DNA of 11,655 nt from Alphaproteobacteria bacterium (GCA_028869975.1 JAGWQR010000186.1:1-11655), one strand, 5' to 3'. Counted from the first letter of the stretch, positions 1 to 6,890 are shown. Notes: generated by a model not told the origin, from the letters alone. Program-made: numbers and translations.

Positions 1-840
1 ACCCGATTTGGCTGAAGTGAGTACGGCATCGGAAGCATCGAGCCCGATCACCTCCTCGATTTCAGCGCGCACTTTCTCGGGTTCGAGCAGCTCTTCGGCA
101 GTAACATTCGGATTGCCGTCGCGATCGCCGCCGATCCAGCTTCCCGGCCTCAGAAACCCGCCGACGCGCTGCCCCAGCGCCCGATCCCAGCGGGTATAGA
201 GCGCCGGAATCTCGGGCAGGAACACATCGCGCAGCCATGCAAGGGCATTTTCAACCTCATCCGCTACATAAAGCCGCTCGCGCCGCAGCACGCGCGTCTG
301 CCAGAGCAGGGCAATCTGGCGCGCGATTGCATCGTCGATCCGATCACCTTCCGGCGTTTCGTATGCGCCTTTATCGCGCAGGATCATCAATTCGGCGATA
401 CGATTGCGATGGTCGATCATCGATTTGCGCCGAACTTCGGTCGGGTGCGCCGTCAGCACCGGCACAACCAGCGCATGTTCAAGGCAGGCCGCCGCATCAT
501 TGCGCGCGATACCATGCGCCTCAAGCTGCCCAAGCGCTCGCGCGAGTGTCGCTTCCGGCTCTGAGCCCATGCCCTGCCGATCCTCCGCCAGGTTGGCAAG
601 CATCGAAAAGAGCATGAAACCGCGCGTGAAGGCGACCGTATCGTCGAGGTTCAGGGCATCCAGGCCGGTATCCGCGTTTTCAGCCCCCGCCACGCCGCGT
701 GCGCGATCAACCGAAGCCGCGCGGATATATTCGGTGCGCCGGTACAGCGCCTCGCCGCCAAGGTCGCGGATGACATCGCCGAGCAACTTGCCCAGATAGC
801 GAATATCCTTGTTCTGTGTGATTGCGGGCGAAAGGGACAT
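1..840 (-). CDS. ppc: Phosphoenolpyruvate carboxylase, N-terminal 280 residues (runs off left edge)
   Basis: Phosphoenolpyruvate carboxylase adds bicarbonate to phosphoenolpyruvate to give oxaloacetate, refilling the TCA cycle; it is a cytosolic homotetramer. The translation starts MSLSPAITQNKDIRYLGKLL. It carries the family signature LTAHPTEVRRKS at residues 129-140, with the catalytic His at 132, and the substrate-binding GSWIGGDRDGNPNV at 233-246. The family is usually near 900 residues, so about 30% is visible and the reading frame is open to base 1. The ATG at 840 is the only reasonable start. GGA lies directly against the ATG, so the ribosome site is poor. A TTGACG hexamer lies in the 60-nt gap after the MerR gene, but no good -10 follows. 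Co-transcription with ihfA and merR is therefore possible but unproven. Family assignment is very secure. Confidence 0.95.
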   Translation of the reverse strand, partial: MSLSPAITQNKDIRYLGKLLGDVIRDLGGEALYRRTEYIRAASVDRARGVAGAENADTGLDALNLDDTVAFTRGFMLFSMLANLAEDRQGMGSEPEATLARALGQLEAHGIARNDAAACLEHALVVPVLTAHPTEVRRKSMIDHRNRIAELMILRDKGAYETPEGDRIDDAIARQIALLWQTRVLRRERLYVADEVENALAWLRDVFLPEIPALYTRWDRALGQRVGGFLRPGSWIGGDRDGNPNVTAEELLEPEKVRAEIEEVIGLDASDAVLTSAKSG

Positions 841-900
841 TCCAATATTGCTGCACTGCAACAGCGAAGCCGTCAAGCAATAATTGTCGTGCCGGCGCTG

Positions 901-1290
901 TCAGCGCACGAATTCAAGGGCCTGCGCCAGTCCATCACGGATGTGGCGGAGCGCTGCTACCAGCGTGTCCTGATCGGGCGCATGGGTCTTGGCTTCCGCT
1001 GTATCGGCGGCATGCTCTGCATTTGAGCTTGCCGCCACCGTCGTTTGAGCGGGCTCCTCAAGTGCACGCTGCGCGCCCTTGATGGTATACCCGGCCTTAT
1101 ACAGCAAATAATGAATATGGCGGATCAGCGCGACATCATCTGGCCGATAAAGGCGCCGTCCGCCGGTTCGCTTTACCGGTTGTAGCTGCGGGAACCTGGT
1201 TTCCCAGTAGCGCAGCACATGTGTCGGTACATCGATGATCGCGGCCGCTTCACTAATCGATAAAAACGCTCCCGAGACCTTTTCGACCAT
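901..1290 (-). CDS. MerR-family transcriptional regulator (IhfA-linked type)
   Basis: This 129-residue protein has an N-terminal MerR winged helix-turn-helix at about residues 10-78: ISEAAAIIDVPTHVLRYWE, then RTGGRRLYRPDDVALI and YTIKGAQRAL. A short Ala-rich linker and a small helical C-terminus follow. There is no cysteine-rich metal site and no large ligand-binding domain, so the inducer cannot be predicted. The ATG at 1290 is preceded by GGGGAAAC and starts inside the end of ihfA, with a 38-nt overlap. The frame is open further upstream to 1467, but that stretch is antisense-like noise inside ihfA and would be an atypical N-terminus. A small MerR-type gene directly after ihfA is a recurrent alphaproteobacterial arrangement; its target genes are not known from this sequence. 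Confidence 0.88.
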   Translation of the reverse strand: MVEKVSGAFLSISEAAAIIDVPTHVLRYWETRFPQLQPVKRTGGRRLYRPDDVALIRHIHYLLYKAGYTIKGAQRALEEPAQTTVAASSNAEHAADTAEAKTHAPDQDTLVAALRHIRDGLAQALEFVR

Positions 1291-1588
1291 TACTGTTTCC
1301 CCTCGCCATATCATCGCGCAGCACCTGACTGGGCTTGAACTTGATCGACCGGCGCGCCGCGACATGGGTTTCCACTTTGGTGCGCGGATTACGCCCGGTG
1401 CGCGCGTTACGCTCCACAATCTGAAAACTGCCAAAACCAGTAATAAGTATATTCTCTCCGCTGGCAAGCGTGGTTGTCATATGATTTATGATTTTCTCAA
1501 CAAATTCAGCCGACTCTAAGCGCGTCAAGCCAACATTACGCTGAATCGCATCAGCGAGTTCGCTTCGCGTTACCGATTTTTCACGCAC
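1253..1588 (-). CDS. ihfA: Integration host factor alpha subunit / HU-family DNA-bending protein
   Basis: IHF alpha pairs with IHF beta to bend DNA sharply at specific sites, acting in recombination, replication and transcription. The 111-residue product has the whole HU/IHF fold: an N-terminal helical dimerisation part (VTRSELADAIQRNVGLTRLE), the GFGSF core at 51-55, and the beta-arm with the DNA-intercalating proline in GRNPRT (Pro68). ARRSIKFKPSQVLRDDM then corresponds to the conserved ARR-V-F-P-Q-L-K segment. The start is GTG at 1588, supported by AGGGTGG four nucleotides upstream. The tail beyond residue 95 (ARGNSNGRKGLGSVFID) is longer than in E. coli IhfA (99 residues) and is encoded across the start of merR. 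The arm is somewhat divergent, so a general HU-like role cannot be excluded, but the merR neighbour favours ihfA. The usual plsX-fabH pair upstream is absent. Confidence 0.87.
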   Translation of the reverse strand: MREKSVTRSELADAIQRNVGLTRLESAEFVEKIINHMTTTLASGENILITGFGSFQIVERNARTGRNPRTKVETHVAARRSIKFKPSQVLRDDMARGNSNGRKGLGSVFID

Positions 1589-1631
1589 ACTGCCACCCTG
1601 GATACGCCTTACTCAGGTTTATATTAACCAT

Positions 1632-1658
1632 GATCTAGCAATTTGGCGATCAAGTCAA
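1632..1658 (-). promoter_or_regulatory. Probable housekeeping-sigma promoter of ihfA
   Basis: On the minus strand TTGACTT is followed after 12 nt by GCTAGATC. This fits the Caulobacter crescentus housekeeping promoter consensus (TTGaCgS, 10-14 nt, GCTANAWC): the -10 part is a full match, while the -35 part departs at its sixth position. Transcription would begin near 1625, giving a leader of roughly 36 nt before the GTG start of ihfA. The position and strand make it the likely promoter of ihfA-merR. Confidence 0.6.
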
Positions 1659-1730
1659 GTGAAGCAAGCCATGTGCAGGCCCGGATGACTGCAATCGGCG
1701 TCACTTGCGCGAGCATTTTCCGGAAATTTT

Positions 1731-1747
1731 GTTTATTTTCAATAAAC
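1731..1747. repeat. AT-rich inverted repeat upstream of ihfA
   Basis: GTTTATT and AATAAAC form a perfect 7-bp inverted repeat around a TTC spacer, and TTTCCGGAAA (10-bp palindrome) lies just to its left. Both sit in the otherwise featureless gap between the mlaA stop and the ihfA promoter, about 75-100 bp upstream of the promoter. They could be an operator, a weak terminator for mlaA or a flexible upstream region. No run of T follows on the minus strand, so a classical terminator is unlikely. I see nothing else in 1660-1876. Confidence 0.35.
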
Positions 1748-1876
1748 TAACAATGCAGTTCAACATCAGAACGCCTGCCGGAGCATTGTGATGTGCGCTC
1801 TTCCTGGGCCGCTATTCTATGGCCAGATCAAGCGAATCTGAGGCGCTATGAGAATGCACTATGGGGGAAAATGCGT

Positions 1877-2878
1877 CTATAGCGTTTCGGTACAGCGTGC
1901 GGCGCTCCATTTCCCGTGTCGGATGTGGAGCGCGTCGATTTCTGCCTGACGGCGTTGAAGATAGAAACGGCGCATATAGGCATAGCTGTAGTCGTCACGC
2001 CGGTTTCTCTTTTCAAGCGCCTCATCCAGACGCACATCATGATCCAGGGCGCGCAGTACGGCCGTCGGAATCGTATAATATGGCTTGTTGAACGGGGCAC
2101 CAACAACTGTGGGCACCATAAGCGAATCGGCAACCCCGCCAAAGGCATCGCGCACTGTGGTCGGGCCGAACAGCGGGAGGAAGAAGAATGGTCCAGGTTT
2201 CACACCATAAAAGCCCAGTGTATCGGCCAGTCCGTTCGGGTCATAGCAGAGATGGAACGGGCGGCGCTTGGCAATATCAAAAGCCCCTGCAATTCCCAGC
2301 GTGGAATTGATTCCGAACCGTGCCACGGTTTTGAAGGCGCGGCCGAACTTGTGCTGGAGCAGAAAGTTCACAAAGACGACCGGTTCGTGCAGATTGCGAA
2401 AGAAGTTGTGAACGCCGTCGCGCACAGCGCCCGGCACATGCTTCCGGTAAGAATCGGCAACCGGCTCCACCACCGCATTCGCTACAGTTTGCGTCACCTT
2501 GAAGGACTGGATATTGACCGCTTGAAACGGATCCTGTTTGCGGATGGCCGGATCGGCCGTAACAATAATTTCCCCTGGCGGTGCAGAAGATGCGGCTGTG
2601 GGAGATACAGGTGTTGCACCGTCTGCCGGAGGCGCGGTCTGCGCGGTTGCGGGCAGGTCGGGAGCTGCATTGCCGGAAGTGGGCACGTTGCCCGTTACAG
2701 GCGGAGACATTTGTGTGGGGGGTAGCGGTGTCTCGGAAAGATAGGGCTGGGCCGTAACAGTGGCAAGATCCGGCGGAACCGTCTGTGCCTGCGCGATCCC
2801 ACACAGGTTCGAGCCCGCCATCATGCAAAATGCACTCATCATGATCCGAAGGATTACACGGTCGGGCAAGGTGTCCAT
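1877..2878 (-). CDS. mlaA: MlaA-family (VacJ) outer-membrane lipid-asymmetry protein
   Basis: MlaA sits in the outer membrane and removes mislocalised phospholipids from the outer leaflet, passing them to periplasmic MlaC. The family signature runs through residues 116-255: DPFQAVNIQSFK, PVADSYRKHVP, VRDGVHNFFRNLHEP, NFLLQHK, RFGINSTLGIAGAFDIA, then VKPGPFFFLPLFGPTTVRDAFG. With the ATG at 2878 the product is 333 residues. It has a signal peptide (Arg7 and Arg11, hydrophobic core, likely cleavage after AQA near 32) and a Pro/Ala/Thr-rich linker at about 33-106. E. coli MlaA is 251 residues; the linker accounts for the excess. Cys26 lies in SNLC, a poor lipobox, so lipidation is doubtful. The start is uncertain: GGAG abuts the ATG, and the double ATG at 2842 is an alternative lacking the positive n-region. 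The frame is open upstream to 3196 but that part looks non-coding. No mla transport genes are adjacent. Confidence 0.9.
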   Translation of the reverse strand: MDTLPDRVILRIMMSAFCMMAGSNLCGIAQAQTVPPDLATVTAQPYLSETPLPPTQMSPPVTGNVPTSGNAAPDLPATAQTAPPADGATPVSPTAASSAPPGEIIVTADPAIRKQDPFQAVNIQSFKVTQTVANAVVEPVADSYRKHVPGAVRDGVHNFFRNLHEPVVFVNFLLQHKFGRAFKTVARFGINSTLGIAGAFDIAKRRPFHLCYDPNGLADTLGFYGVKPGPFFFLPLFGPTTVRDAFGGVADSLMVPTVVGAPFNKPYYTIPTAVLRALDHDVRLDEALEKRNRRDDYSYAYMRRFYLQRRQAEIDALHIRHGKWSAARCTETL

Positions 2879-2976
2879 CTCCACAAGGCGCAATTGTAAG
2901 CGCCGGGTTTTGAGTCCAGAATATGCGGCATCTTCAATAAGACGATATGCAAGCGTCGATCCACACTGCACCGCAT
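2854..2976 (-). CDS. Possible 40-residue upstream ORF overlapping the mlaA start
   Basis: On the minus strand a strong ribosome binding site (GAGGAAA, five nucleotides before ATG) precedes a 40-codon ORF starting MRCSVDRRLHIVLLK and ending PCPTV with TAA. It ends inside the first codons of mlaA in a different frame, 12 nt before the alternative mlaA start at 2842. The peptide resembles nothing I recognise and has no clear membrane segment. It could be a leader peptide that couples translation to mlaA, or chance. The mlaA starts themselves have poor ribosome sites, which is why I record it. Confidence 0.35.
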   Translation of the reverse strand: MRCSVDRRLHIVLLKMPHILDSKPGAYNCALWRWTPCPTV

Positions 2977-3103
2977 AAAATTTCCTCACATGAACTTGAT
3001 TATGAAATAAAATCGGGTTCAAGGGATCATCATCATAGCTTATTATGTAAAATGCAATGGCTGAGAAATAACCGCGCATTCCGGTTTTAAGCCGCCTTGT
3101 CCG
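2977..3103. other. AT-rich intergenic region between divergent transcription units
   Basis: This stretch lies between the minus-strand uORF/mlaA unit and the plus-strand dehydrogenase remnant. It is clearly more AT-rich than its surroundings, with many TTATT, AAAAT and ATCATC runs, as expected of a divergent promoter region. A plus-strand TTCAAG and TATTAT pair with a 17-nt gap (around 3020-3050) is the best I can find for the epimerase unit, and it is weak. No good promoter for mlaA stands out. Confidence 0.35.
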
Positions 3104-3349
3104 CGAGATGCCAGGATTCACCACGAATTTACCCTTGCGCCGGGCCATCAGGCGCTTGACGCCGCCTATGCTCTTGTGCTTTGCCCGGCGTCGCATCCTG
3201 ACTATCGTGACATGAGCGATGATCAGGTGCGAAACCTGGTGGCGACAGGGGGTTTGCTCGCTGACCGCAACGGCATTTGGCTGCGTCGCGCTTCAGGCGG
3301 CGTCATCCGCCAGTTAATGATGTGGAAGCGAGAATTATGCGCGTTCTGA
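3104..3349 (+). pseudogene. C-terminal remnant of a nucleotide-sugar (UDP-glucose/UDP-HexNAc type) dehydrogenase
   Basis: Reading the frame that ends at the TGA at 3347-3349 gives HHEFTLAP, then ALDAAYALVLCPASHPDYRD, DDQVRNLV, and GGLLADRNGIW at about 3248-3280. This is the pattern of the C-terminal NAD/UDP-sugar-binding domain of nucleotide-sugar dehydrogenases: a DPH-like segment, an Ala-Asp-Ala-hydrophobic strand, HxxYR, then GG-x-x-x-D-x-(R/K)-(N/G)-x-W. Only the last 75-80 residues are recognisable. The frame closes at TGA 3062-3064, and the Rossmann N-terminus and the catalytic Cys region are absent. The remnant's stop overlaps the epimerase start by 13 nt, as expected of a once-coupled dehydrogenase-epimerase operon. 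No annotated-size ORF covers it because it lacks a start. The identification rests on motif reading alone and is moderately secure. Confidence 0.6.
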
Positions 3350-4362
3350 TTACGGGGGGAGCTGGCTTTATCGGCCATGCGCTGGCCAGCCGCCTGCTGG
3401 GCCGAGGCGATCATGTGATCGCCATCGACAATCTCAACGATTATTATGATGTGCGGCTGAAGCAGGCGCGGCTGGCTGATCTTGAGCGGCGTTTTGGTGA
3501 TGCGTTCCGCTTCCATAAGGTCGATTTCTCGGATCATGTGACGATGGAGGCCGCGCTGGCGGGCGAGGCATTCGATCATATCGTCCATCTCGGCGCCCAG
3601 GCCGGGGTGCGCTATTCGTTGCAGAACCCGCGCGCCTATGTACAGGCCAATCTGGTCGGCCATGTCAATATGCTTGAAGTGGCACGTGCGCGCCGGGTGC
3701 CTATGGTCTATGCCTCGTCAAGCTCAGTCTATGGCGGCAATGTCACGATGCCCTTCCGGGTCGAAGACCGGGTCGATCACCCCCTATCGCTCTATGCCGC
3801 CACCAAGAAGGCGGACGAATTGATGAGCGAAACCTACGCGCATCTCTACCGGTTGCAGCTCACCGGCCTGCGCTTCTTCACCGTCTATGGCCCATGGGGG
3901 CGGCCTGATATGGCGATGTGGATTTTTACGCAGAACATCCTTGCGGGCAAGCCGATCCCCGTGTTTAACCATGGTGACATGTTTCGTGATTTCACCTTTA
4001 TCGATGATATTGTCTCGGGGGTCGTCGCGTGCATCGACACACCGGTGCAGGATGACGGGAAGGTCAAGGCGGGCGGCAGTGTGAAGCCGCACCGGCTTTA
4101 TAATATCGGCAATCACCGCGCTGAAAAGCTGATGGATATGATTGCTCTGCTGGAAAAGGCCTGTGGCAAAACGGCACAGATTGAATTCCTGCCGATGCAG
4201 GATGGCGATGTCCGCGAAACCTACGCCGACATCAGCGCGGTTTCTACCGAACTCGGCTATGCGCCGACTACGTGCATTGCCGAAGGCGTGCCGAAATTTG
4301 TGGACTGGTTTCAGGCATACCACGCCTCACTTTCCGTGCAGCCCGGCGCGCCGGCGCGATAA
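3337..4362 (+). CDS. NAD-dependent epimerase, UDP-glucuronate 4-epimerase-like
   Basis: This 341-residue extended short-chain dehydrogenase would interconvert UDP-glucuronate and UDP-galacturonate (C4 epimerisation), supplying acidic sugars for surface polysaccharide. It shows the NAD-binding GGAGFIG at 7-13, the acidic DNLNDYYD at 31-38 (ribose contact and family-typical), HLGAQAGVRYS at 84-94, SSSSVYG at 127-133, the catalytic Tyr153-x3-Lys157 in YAATKK, and RFFTVYGPWGRPDM at 179-192. FRDFTFIDDIV and LPMQDGDVRETYADI follow. RYS-x-NP and the GPWGRPDM-A segment are typical of the UDP-glucuronate epimerase branch rather than GalE. The ATG at 3337 is chosen because the glycine loop follows at once; longer in-frame starts at 3277 add an unnatural basic N-terminus. 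The gene overlaps the dehydrogenase remnant upstream and the racemase-like gene downstream (TAATG). Confidence 0.9.
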   Translation: MRVLITGGAGFIGHALASRLLGRGDHVIAIDNLNDYYDVRLKQARLADLERRFGDAFRFHKVDFSDHVTMEAALAGEAFDHIVHLGAQAGVRYSLQNPRAYVQANLVGHVNMLEVARARRVPMVYASSSSVYGGNVTMPFRVEDRVDHPLSLYAATKKADELMSETYAHLYRLQLTGLRFFTVYGPWGRPDMAMWIFTQNILAGKPIPVFNHGDMFRDFTFIDDIVSGVVACIDTPVQDDGKVKAGGSVKPHRLYNIGNHRAEKLMDMIALLEKACGKTAQIEFLPMQDGDVRETYADISAVSTELGYAPTTCIAEGVPKFVDWFQAYHASLSVQPGAPAR

Positions 4363-5474
4363 TGTTGCTCGCAAGCCAAGACCGTGCCCATGAACGCAGC
4401 GGGCCGTTGGCTGGCTTGCGGGTGATTGAGTTTGCGAGCATCGGCCCCGGACCTCTGTGTGCAATGCTCCTCGCGGACATGGGGGCTGAGGTCTTGCGGA
4501 TTGACAGGCCGGGCGGGAATGGCTGGCCAAATCCCGTTATCGATCGTGGCCGCGCCTGGAAAACGGCTGATCTGCGCAGCCCGGAGGGGCGTGACTTCTG
4601 CCTGGATGTTGCCGCGCATGCTGATATTGTGGTTGAGGGGTTCAGGCCGGGCGTGATGGAACGTCTCGGCCTGGGTCCCGAGGCCATGTCTGCTCGCAAC
4701 CCGCGTCTTATCTTCGGGCGGATTACGGGGTGGGGGCAGAGCGGACCTCTGGCGCAGACCGCCGGGCACGATATTAACTATATCGGGCTGACCGGCGCCC
4801 TCGCGGCGATCGGGACACCCGATCAGCCCGCTGCCGTGCCGCTCAACCTGATTGGTGATGGCGGTGGCGGGGCCCTGTATCTGCTTGCCGGAATTCTTGC
4901 AGCGCTCTGGGAGCGCTCATGCTCGGGTCAAGGGCAGGTCGTCGATGCGGCGATGGTGGATGGTACGGTTTCGATGATGGCGATGCTCAGCGGATTGCTC
5001 CCCGCCGGCAGCCTGTCGCTGGCGCGGGAGAGCAATTTGCTCGGGGGAGCCGCCCCTTTTTATCGCTGCTATCGCTGCGCGGATGGGCTGGAAATCGCAT
5101 TCGGCGCGCTTGAACCGCAGTTTTTCAAGGCTGCTGTTGAAAAACTGGGCCTCGGACATTTGATCGCCAGGCAATATGACCAGAGGGCGTGGCCGGAGAT
5201 GACCCGCACCTTCGCGCAACTTTTTGCAACACAGCCCCGTGATCATTGGGCCGCACTGTTTCGCGGCAGCGATGCGTGCATCACGCCGGTTCTGACCTAT
5301 CAGGAATCGCTGACTGATCCGCACCTGCGCGCGCGCGCGACTTACGCGGACATTGATGGCACACTTCAGCCAGCCCCGGCACCCCGCTTTTCGCGAACGC
5401 CCGGCACTGTGGCTGCCGCTCTTGACGCGGACATTATGATAGAAAGCTGGTGCGCACAAAAGGCTGGGGGATGA
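4362..5474 (+). CDS. Class III CoA-transferase family protein, alpha-methylacyl-CoA racemase-like
   Basis: Members of the CaiB/BaiF family either move CoA between acids or, in the racemase branch, invert the C2 stereocentre of 2-methylacyl-CoA thioesters. The 370-residue product starts MLLASQDRAH and has the family opening GPLAGLRVIEFASIGPGP. Residues matching the Mycobacterium tuberculosis racemase catalytic set (His126, Asp156, Glu241) are present at His136 (AGHDINY), Asp166 (IGDGGGG) and Glu251 (GALEPQF), a constant offset of ten. AGHDINYIGLTGALAAIG and APLNL-like AVPLNLIGDG are racemase-branch features rather than formyl- or carnitine-CoA transferase ones. The ATG overlaps the epimerase TAA as TAATG, so translation is probably coupled. 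It faces the Slam-like gene tail to tail, 47 nt away. The role is likely branched-chain acyl-CoA breakdown; there is no metabolic link to the epimerase. Confidence 0.88.
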   Translation: MLLASQDRAHERSGPLAGLRVIEFASIGPGPLCAMLLADMGAEVLRIDRPGGNGWPNPVIDRGRAWKTADLRSPEGRDFCLDVAAHADIVVEGFRPGVMERLGLGPEAMSARNPRLIFGRITGWGQSGPLAQTAGHDINYIGLTGALAAIGTPDQPAAVPLNLIGDGGGGALYLLAGILAALWERSCSGQGQVVDAAMVDGTVSMMAMLSGLLPAGSLSLARESNLLGGAAPFYRCYRCADGLEIAFGALEPQFFKAAVEKLGLGHLIARQYDQRAWPEMTRTFAQLFATQPRDHWAALFRGSDACITPVLTYQESLTDPHLRARATYADIDGTLQPAPAPRFSRTPGTVAAALDADIMIESWCAQKAGG

Positions 5475-5485
5475 TCGGTTGATCC

Positions 5486-5501
5486 GGTAAAGCGCTTTGC
5501 C
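5486..5501. terminator. Weak palindrome between convergent genes
   Basis: GGTAAAGCGCTTTGCC is a near-perfect palindrome in the 47-nt space between the two convergent stop codons. It could fold as a six-pair stem (one T-G pair) with a GCGC loop in either transcript. No T-run follows on either side, so it is at best a weak bidirectional terminator. Confidence 0.3.
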
Positions 5502-5521
5502 CTGCGCCTGGGTTCATGGCC

Positions 5522-6862
5522 TCAGAATGTTTTGGTCAACGCAAACTCGATACGATTTTCATGATAGGCATAGAGGATGACCGGACTGTTGTTCACATCC
5601 CTTTTTACCCGAATGAGCGGTGACAGCCCCCACAGGCTGATCCGCTTGTAGATCAGGCCAAGCTCGCCTTCATACAGCCGGTCATCGCGCGCAACATTGC
5701 CGAACGCGACAAAGGGGGCATCGCCCAGCGTGCGGCTGAACCCCGCCCGGGCATAGACCACAAACCGTCCGGCATCGCGGCTGAGCGTTCCCGAGCCGCC
5801 ATATGTAAGAAAGGCTTCGGGCGCGCTCGCGGCCTTGTTGCGCGCCAGATTGAGCGAAACCTGCAATGCCGTTCGCGGGGAAAGCGCGCGCTCGTAGCTG
5901 ATCGTGTCCGAATAGAGCGGGCCGGATAAATCCGTCCGGGTGGGGTAGTCGAATTGCAGCGCCGACGAGGTGATGCTGAGCAGTGCCTTGCTGGCCAGTG
6001 CCAGTTTGAGCGTCGCGGTCGCTCCATAGACATCATACAGCGCCTGTGTGCCATACCAGCGCCGCCCGAGCACCAGCGCAGGGTGCAACGATACCTTATC
6101 ATGCACAAACTCTGCGCCGACATTGGTGGTGACGGCAATATCATCAAAATTTGTATCGCGATATGAATTGCCGCTTTCCGCGAGTTCGGCAACCAGCCGC
6201 GTGCCTGAATCGAGCTTGTGCTGCACCACGATGTCGGCGCTGCTTGTCACGCCGATACCGCTTTGCGCCTGCGCATTCTGGTTCAGCGTAAAGGGCAGCC
6301 CATAAATGCTGACAGCCTGCGCCTGGGTAGCGTGGTTGATGTTGGTGTCGGGCGCAATTCCGAGGCTGATGCTGAACCTGACCGGCGCATCATCCTGAAG
6401 CGCCGCGCCGACCTGACCAATCGCGCGCGAAACGGCATCAGGCAGACCTTTGGCGGCGGCAGCACGCTGCATCTGATGAGATGCCCCGCTGATATTGCCC
6501 ATCTGCGCAAGCGCCTGCGCCAGCTCGATCCGCACCGCAGCGGCATTGGGCTTTTCTTCGAGCAGCTTCTCATACCAGGCCACCGCCTGGGCCGGTTTGC
6601 CGAGCGCAAGATAATAGCGCGCAATCCGCACCCGCGCCTCTGCGCGGTAATCAGCATTCGGATTGGTGGTGAGCGGTTCGAGAAAATGGATGGCCTCGCG
6701 CCAGCGGCCCGCACTTGCCAGTTGCCCGGCCACGTCGAAGAGCTGCTCCGGGGTGAGGGTGATGCCATGACGGACGGGCACCGGACCGGTCGGCACGGTC
6801 TGCGCCATCGCCGGCGTGCCGCCCAGGAGCAGGCCGATGCCCAAGGCGCGGCGCACTACCAC
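5522..6862 (-). CDS. Slam-type surface lipoprotein assembly modulator (TPR plus DUF560 beta-barrel)
   Basis: Slam proteins are outer-membrane translocons that move specific lipoproteins, or lipid-free relatives such as haemophilins, to the cell surface. With the GTG start at 6862 the product is 446 residues. It has a signal peptide (VVVRRALGIGLLLGGTPAMA, cleavage before QT near 21) and a TPR-like helical region at about 40-145 (EAIHFLEPL, RYYLALGKPAQAVAWYEKLL, AVRIELAQALAQMG). A C-terminal barrel of the DUF560 type begins with FSISLGIAPDTNINHA at 163-178 and ends YHENRIEFALTKTF with the terminal Phe used by the barrel assembly machinery. This is the order and size range of Slam. The start is unclear: a second GTG lies at 6856, and the only ATG (6943) lies inside the lipoprotein gene. 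The lipoprotein gene ends 28 nt upstream, and this pairing strongly supports the call. Confidence 0.85.
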   Translation of the reverse strand: MVVRRALGIGLLLGGTPAMAQTVPTGPVPVRHGITLTPEQLFDVAGQLASAGRWREAIHFLEPLTTNPNADYRAEARVRIARYYLALGKPAQAVAWYEKLLEEKPNAAAVRIELAQALAQMGNISGASHQMQRAAAAKGLPDAVSRAIGQVGAALQDDAPVRFSISLGIAPDTNINHATQAQAVSIYGLPFTLNQNAQAQSGIGVTSSADIVVQHKLDSGTRLVAELAESGNSYRDTNFDDIAVTTNVGAEFVHDKVSLHPALVLGRRWYGTQALYDVYGATATLKLALASKALLSITSSALQFDYPTRTDLSGPLYSDTISYERALSPRTALQVSLNLARNKAASAPEAFLTYGGSGTLSRDAGRFVVYARAGFSRTLGDAPFVAFGNVARDDRLYEGELGLIYKRISLWGLSPLIRVKRDVNNSPVILYAYHENRIEFALTKTF

Positions 6863-6890
6863 AAATCTTAAGCGCTCAAACGTGATTGGC

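Noticed and set aside
841..900. Separate ppc promoter from the TTGACG hexamer
   Set aside because: No acceptable -10 element is found at normal spacing before the ATG, so it is not listed as a promoter.
1291..1467. Longer N-terminus for the MerR-type regulator
   Set aside because: It lies inside the ihfA coding region; the ATG at 1290 has a good ribosome site and gives the normal MerR N-terminus.
1916..2725. 269-residue plus-strand ORF opposite mlaA
   Set aside because: No recognisable domain, composition of an antisense shadow, and the minus strand carries the clear MlaA domain.
2879..3196. In-frame 106-residue N-terminal extension of mlaA
   Set aside because: It crosses the AT-rich intergenic region and the antisense of the dehydrogenase remnant, and would place the signal peptide in the middle of the protein.
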